From assembly GCA_007121015.1 (NCBI GenBank), contig SKMN01000025.1, positions 1 through 64,000 of the forward strand: a stretch of DNA of 64,000 bases. The letters are read 5' to 3'. Positions 59,960 through 64,000 of this stretch are shown here, one piece after another (the stretch's first letter is position 1; every line of letters starts with the position of its first letter). The notes beneath the pieces are model-generated. The model was not told the DNA's origin. It did not search any database and worked only from the letters and a program-made list of their open reading frames with translations. The position numbers and the translations under genes are program-made. This DNA is from Coriobacteriia bacterium (GTDB lineage Bacteria > Actinomycetota > Coriobacteriia > Anaerosomatales > SLCP01).

Positions 59960-61817
59960 ATCGCCGGACGTAGCCTGGGAGCGACTCGAGGGTGTGCTCG
60001 CCAGGGTCGAGCGGCCGGCTCGCTATATCGACAGCGAGTGGGGAGCGATCCGAGGTCGTGACGGTGCCTACCGGGCGGCCCTTGCGTATCCCGACACCTA
60101 CGAGATCGGCCAGGCGAACCAAGCGCTGGCGATCCTCTACCAGCGCCTCAACGCCGAGGAGGGGTTCGCCGCCGAGCGCGTCTACGTGCCGTGGGTCGAC
60201 ATGGCGGCCGAGATGCGAAAGGAGCGGATCCCGCTCTTCTCGCTCGAATCCCTCGCGCCGATAGCCGGGTTCGACCTCCTCGGCATCACGCTTCCGTACG
60301 AACTCACCTACACCAACGTTCTCGAGCTGCTCGATCTGTGCGAGGTGCCTCTGCGAGCAGCAGAGCGCACGGACGACCACCCGCTCGTAGTGGGTGGCGG
60401 TCCGTGCGCGTACAACCCCGAGCCGATGGCCCCGTTCTTCGATGCGTTGCTCATCGGAGAGGGGGAGGAGGCGGTCCTCGATATCGTCCGGACGCACCGC
60501 GAGGCGCGCGAGGAGGGTCGCGAGCGGGCCGAGGTGCTCGAGCGGCTCGCGACGATACCGGGCGTCTACGTACCGTCCCTCTACGATGTCGTGTCGGACG
60601 GGGCGCCGATGAACGCGCGCCCGCCGGCCCCCGACACCGTCGTCAAACGTGCCGTCACCGACCTCGGCGAGTACCGCCCTCCGGTGTGTGGCGTGGTCCC
60701 GTACATGGACGTCGTGCACGACCGGGTCGCCATCGAGGTGCTCCGCGGGTGCACGAGAGGGTGCCGGTTCTGTCAGGCGGGAATGGTCTATCGCCCGGTG
60801 CGCGAGCGGGTGGCCGACGATATCGTGCGCGAAGTGATGGAGGGGCTCGCCTGCACCGGGTACGACGAGGTGTCGCTCACCTCGCTCTCGACCACCGACC
60901 ACAGCCAACTCGAGGAGGTCGTGCGCCGCCTGACGTCTCGTCTCGAGAGCACCGGCGTCTCCGTCTCGCTCCCGAGTCTGAGGGTCGACGCGTTCAGCGT
61001 GGGGATGGCGCGCCTGCTCGCCGCCGGAGGGAAACTGCCCGGCCTGACGCTCGCTCCCGAGGCCGGGACGCAACGGCTGCGCGACGTCATCAACAAGAAC
61101 GTGACCGAGGACGATCTCATCGACGCGGTCAGCCGTGCGTTCGCCGCGGGCTGGCGCCGGGTGAAGCTCTACTTCATGATCGGGCTGCCCACCGAGACCG
61201 ACGCCGACATCGTCGGCATCGGCGAGCTCGTCCGCGGCGTGCTGTCCGCCGCGCGCGAAGCAGCCGGCCCGGATCGCGGCTCGGTGCGCGTGGCCGTCTC
61301 GGTGTCGACGTTCGTGCCCAAGGCGCACACGCCGTTCCAGTGGCTCGGCCAGGCGCCGCTCGACGAGATCCTCCGTCGTCAACAGGTGCTTCGCGATGCG
61401 GTCCCGCGCAAGGGGGTGGACCTGTCGTGGCACGACGCGGACGTGTCGCTCCTGGAAGCAGCGATGGCCCGGGGAGGGCGCGAGGTCGCATCCGCCATCG
61501 AGGCGGCGTGGCGTTCGGGCGCGCGGTTCGATGCGTGGACCGAGCGGTTCGACCTGACGTTGTGGCGCGAGGCGTTCGCATCGGCCGGCCTCGACGCCTC
61601 CTCGATCGCTGAGCGTGAGTTCGGGGAGGAAGACGTCCTTCCGTGGGCCCATATCTCGTGCGGGGTCTCGCCCGATTACCTGTGGCGCGAATACGAGCGG
61701 GCCGTCTCGGCCACGCCGACCCCCGACTGCTCGTTCGACAGGTGCACCGGGTGCGAGGTCTGCCGCGCGCTCGGTATCGACCTTGTGGTGGGCGGTGAGC
61801 GCCGTGGCGCCCAATGA
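59949..61817 (+). CDS. TIGR03960-family B12-binding-like radical SAM protein
   Basis: The 622-aa protein has an N-terminal cobalamin-binding-like Rossmann region (ALAYPDTYEIGQANQALAILY), a radical SAM core with the cluster motif RGCTRGCRFCQAGMVYRP (Cys-x3-Cys-x2-Cys), and a C-terminal Cys cluster CTGCEVCRALG. The family (TIGR03960) is nearly always next to the TIGR03936/DUF2344 gene, as here, and close to RNase G and rplU, and its substrate is unknown. GTG 59949 is the start. Confidence 0.88.
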   Translation: MPAESPDVAWERLEGVLARVERPARYIDSEWGAIRGRDGAYRAALAYPDTYEIGQANQALAILYQRLNAEEGFAAERVYVPWVDMAAEMRKERIPLFSLESLAPIAGFDLLGITLPYELTYTNVLELLDLCEVPLRAAERTDDHPLVVGGGPCAYNPEPMAPFFDALLIGEGEEAVLDIVRTHREAREEGRERAEVLERLATIPGVYVPSLYDVVSDGAPMNARPPAPDTVVKRAVTDLGEYRPPVCGVVPYMDVVHDRVAIEVLRGCTRGCRFCQAGMVYRPVRERVADDIVREVMEGLACTGYDEVSLTSLSTTDHSQLEEVVRRLTSRLESTGVSVSLPSLRVDAFSVGMARLLAAGGKLPGLTLAPEAGTQRLRDVINKNVTEDDLIDAVSRAFAAGWRRVKLYFMIGLPTETDADIVGIGELVRGVLSAAREAAGPDRGSVRVAVSVSTFVPKAHTPFQWLGQAPLDEILRRQQVLRDAVPRKGVDLSWHDADVSLLEAAMARGGREVASAIEAAWRSGARFDAWTERFDLTLWREAFASAGLDASSIAEREFGEEDVLPWAHISCGVSPDYLWREYERAVSATPTPDCSFDRCTGCEVCRALGIDLVVGGERRGAQ

Positions 61818-62493
61818 GTTCCGGATGCGGGTGGCGTACCGCAAGACGGGCAGGGTCAGGTTCCTGTCGCACCTCGAGGTCATGAGGGCACTCGAGCGTT
61901 CCGTACGCCGCTCGGGGCTGCCGTACGCCGTCACACACGGATTCTCGCCGAGGATGAAGCTCGCCTTCGGGCCGGCGCTGCCGGTGGGCACCGCGGCGCT
62001 GCGCGAGCACTTCGACGTCTGGACGACACGCTACGTCCCGGCGGCCGAGGCGATGCGAGCGCTCGCGGACGCGACGCCGCCGGAGCTCGCCCCGCACGCG
62101 GTCGCGTACGTGGCGCACCGCGAACCCTCGCTTGGTGCGGCCGTGACGCTCGCCGAGTATGATGTGTACATGGAAGGGAAGGGGGTGACGGAAGAAGCGG
62201 TGCAAAGGGCGCTCGACACCGTGATCGGTAGCGGACGGCTCGACGTGGAGCACAAAGGAAAGCAGAAGGTTTTCGACCTTTCGCGCAGCCTCCCGAAGGA
62301 GGTGCGCGTGAGGCCGACGGGGTCTGGTGTCACCGCCACGGTGACGACGCGGATGGGCCAGGAAGGCTCGCTCAGGCCCGACATGCTCTGCACGGTCGCA
62401 CTCTCCCGCGCACGATGCGACGGCGCTGTCGTTCGCGTGACGCGCACGGACACCCTCATCGAAGAGGAGGAAGGTCCGCGCCGTCCTCTGTGA
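61804..62493 (+). CDS. TIGR03936/DUF2344 family protein
   Basis: The 229-aa protein starts at GTG 61804, inside the end of the radical SAM gene. It has the family opening MRVAYRKTGRVRFLSHLEVM, the FSPRMKLAFGPALPVG motif, and an alpha/beta fold related to RNA-modifying proteins. In other genomes it is fused to or adjacent to the TIGR03960 radical SAM protein, so the two probably act together. The ORF track begins the frame 63 codons too early. Confidence 0.88.
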   Translation: MAPNEFRMRVAYRKTGRVRFLSHLEVMRALERSVRRSGLPYAVTHGFSPRMKLAFGPALPVGTAALREHFDVWTTRYVPAAEAMRALADATPPELAPHAVAYVAHREPSLGAAVTLAEYDVYMEGKGVTEEAVQRALDTVIGSGRLDVEHKGKQKVFDLSRSLPKEVRVRPTGSGVTATVTTRMGQEGSLRPDMLCTVALSRARCDGAVVRVTRTDTLIEEEEGPRRPL

Positions 62494-62504
62494 CGGGAGT
62501 CGTG

Positions 62505-63995
62505 ATGGCAAAGCTCAGACGCGAGATGCTCGTCTCGCACGACGCACACGAGACACGCGTCGCGCTGCTCGAGGACGGGGAACTCGTCGAACTCTACGTC
62601 GAGCGCCCCAAGCGCTCGGTGGTCGGCAACGTCTACCTCGGCAAGGTCAGTGACGTCCTGCCCGGTATGCAGGCCGCGTTCGTGGACATCGGGCTGGAGA
62701 AGAACGCGTTCCTCTACGTCGACGAGGTGGTCAGCCTCGAGGGCGTCGAGGCCAGCGGCCGCCGTTCGATCGCAGACCTCCTCGTTCGGGGCGAGCAGGT
62801 CATGGTCCAGGTGCTCAAGGACCCGATGGGCACGAAGGGCGCACGGGTGACGACCGACATCACCCTGCCGGGACGCTTCATCGTGCTCATGCCGTTCTCG
62901 GCGTCGGTGGGCGTGTCGCGCAAGCTGTCCGAAGAGGAGCGCGACCGGCTCCACGCCATTATCGAGCCGATGGTCCCGGAGGGCATGGGGGCGATCGTGC
63001 GAACGGTGGCCGAAGGGGTGGCCGACGAGGAGATCCGAGCCGACCTCGAGTTCCTCATGCGCCTCTGGAAGCGTGTTGCCCATCAGGCAGAGGAAGGACT
63101 CGCCCCGGAGGTCATCTACACCGAGATGGACCTCGCTCTCCGCCTCGTGCGCGACGTGTTCTCGGCGGGGTTCGACCGGCTCGTCGTCGACGACAAGACG
63201 ACGCACGGTAAGATCGTGTCGTTCCTCAAGAAGACCTCCCCTGAACTCGTACGCCGGATCGTGCTCCATAAGGACCGCACGCCGCTCTTCGAGTCTTACG
63301 GCGTACTCGGCACCGTCGACTCGGCGATGCGGCGCACCGTCGAGTTGCCCTCAGGCGGCCACATCGTCATCGACCGGGCCGAAGCACTCACCGCCATAGA
63401 CGTGAACAGCGGGAGGTTCGTGGGGCGCAGGAACCTCGAGGACACCATCGTCAAGATCAACCTCGAAGCGGCCGAGGAGGTCGCCCGGCAGCTGAGGTTA
63501 CGCGACATCGGCGGCATCATCGTCATCGACTTCATCGATATGGACGAGCCCGCCAACCGCGCCGCCGTCACGAAGCGGCTCTCCGATGCGCTCGAGCGCG
63601 ATCGCACCAAGACGCGGGTCGGCGAGATCTCGAGGCTCGGACTCGTCGAGATGACGCGCAAGAACGTCACCGAGGGCTTGTTCGGGGTGCTCACCGACGT
63701 GTGCCCGTGCTGCGACGGGGAAGGTCGCGTGCTCTCTCCGATCACCCGGCGTACCTCGGTGGAGCGCACGATGCGAGAGATCCTCGACATCGCCAGGTCG
63801 AAGGCGTACCTGTTCGGGGTCAACCCGGAGACATACGCTCTGCTCATGGAGCCCGGGCGCAACACGGCCGCGGCGCTGAAGGCGCAGACCGGTAAGCACG
63901 TCGTCATCGTCCCGGAGCCGGAGTGCACCCCGCTCGAGGTACGCGTACTCATCGAGGGCGCGGCCGGGGTCCGGTGGCGCCCGCCGAAGGCGTGA
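62505..63995 (+). CDS. rng: Ribonuclease G/E family endoribonuclease
   Basis: The 496-aa endoribonuclease has an N-terminal S1 domain (VGNVYLGKVSDVLPGMQAAF), the RNase E/G catalytic site with AIDVNSGRFVG and IIVIDFIDMDEP, and a zinc-link-type CPCCDGEG motif. It lacks the long RNase E degradosome scaffold tail and so resembles RNase G. ATG 62505 (or GTG 62502) follows GGGAG. It probably matures rRNA and turns over mRNA. The gene is complete and ends 5 nt before the window edge. Confidence 0.93.
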   Translation: MAKLRREMLVSHDAHETRVALLEDGELVELYVERPKRSVVGNVYLGKVSDVLPGMQAAFVDIGLEKNAFLYVDEVVSLEGVEASGRRSIADLLVRGEQVMVQVLKDPMGTKGARVTTDITLPGRFIVLMPFSASVGVSRKLSEEERDRLHAIIEPMVPEGMGAIVRTVAEGVADEEIRADLEFLMRLWKRVAHQAEEGLAPEVIYTEMDLALRLVRDVFSAGFDRLVVDDKTTHGKIVSFLKKTSPELVRRIVLHKDRTPLFESYGVLGTVDSAMRRTVELPSGGHIVIDRAEALTAIDVNSGRFVGRRNLEDTIVKINLEAAEEVARQLRLRDIGGIIVIDFIDMDEPANRAAVTKRLSDALERDRTKTRVGEISRLGLVEMTRKNVTEGLFGVLTDVCPCCDGEGRVLSPITRRTSVERTMREILDIARSKAYLFGVNPETYALLMEPGRNTAAALKAQTGKHVVIVPEPECTPLEVRVLIEGAAGVRWRPPKA

Positions 63996-64000
63996 GATGT

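Noticed and set aside
59937-61991. 684-aa antisense ORF (minus strand)
   Set aside because: It is a shadow of the TIGR03960/TIGR03936 genes with no recognisable motif.
1-64000. CRISPR arrays, insertion sequences, prophage or integrase genes
   Set aside because: No regularly spaced repeats, transposase or integrase motifs were seen in either strand; gene content is consistently chromosomal.

Overview
The window looks like chromosomal DNA from a high-GC, anaerobic, hydrogen-metabolising actinobacterium. The lineage is my inference, probably class Coriobacteriia near the Anaerosomatales/OPB41 group. The evidence is the GC-rich codon use, frequent GTG starts with strong Shine-Dalgarno sites, a CWB2-type cell-wall protein, two [NiFe]-type hydrogenases, a complete Rnf complex and a coproporphyrin-style haem cluster. 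I see no phage, insertion sequence, CRISPR array or obvious genomic island.

Layout. 0-10 kb: tRNA-Val, a CWB2/L,D-transpeptidase, a haem c lipoprotein, a lipid kinase, RNase D, a membrane zinc protease, xseA-xseB, HIT and DegV proteins and a RACo-like corrinoid activase. 10-16 kb: acetyl-CoA synthetase and hemE-hemH-hemY. 16-23 kb, minus strand: an inositol-phosphatase-like gene, a hydrogenase maturation protease, a HemN-like radical SAM protein and a membrane-bound uptake hydrogenase (small, large and cytochrome b subunits). 23-30 kb: small redox genes (DUF2249, cytochrome b5-like), a HAD phosphatase, a 1039-residue FAD/Fe-S fusion oxidoreductase behind a two-site operator, a Crp/Fnr regulator and a TrmA/RumA-type methyltransferase. 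30-36 kb: a receiver-PilT fusion, OsmC, a glycosyltransferase, a PIG-L deacetylase with a BshC-like partner, and a ferredoxin. 36-43 kb: PlsY, a second lipid kinase, tRNA-Arg, an EF-G paralogue, a cyclophilin lipoprotein, a TPR protein and Ndk. 43-53 kb: hydBGDA (group 3b-type hydrogenase) followed directly by rnfCDGEAB, a NusG-II protein and a Gx transporter. 53-64 kb: radC, mreBCD, PBP2, rodA, a DUF697 protein, the TIGR03960/TIGR03936 pair and RNase G.

The most important observation is that the ORF track truncates the large subunit of the uptake hydrogenase. The reading frame reaches TGA exactly where the first cysteine of the C-terminal nickel-binding motif belongs. It continues in frame through IGCGVH and a 20-residue tail to a TAG two bases before the next gene, and a perfect 7-bp hairpin starts 10 nt after the TGA. 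I read this as a selenocysteine codon with a bacterial SECIS element, making the enzyme a [NiFeSe] hydrogenase. The small subunit independently carries the extra cysteine expected for a [4Fe-4S] medial cluster, which is typical of NiFeSe enzymes.

How the genes may work together (inference): periplasm-facing hydrogen oxidation by the Tat-exported NiFeSe enzyme feeds quinones through cytochrome b. The cytoplasmic HydBGDA enzyme exchanges electrons between H2 and NAD(P)H. Rnf couples ferredoxin/NAD redox to an ion gradient. Acs and a lactate/glycolate-dehydrogenase-like oxidoreductase link this to small organic acids.
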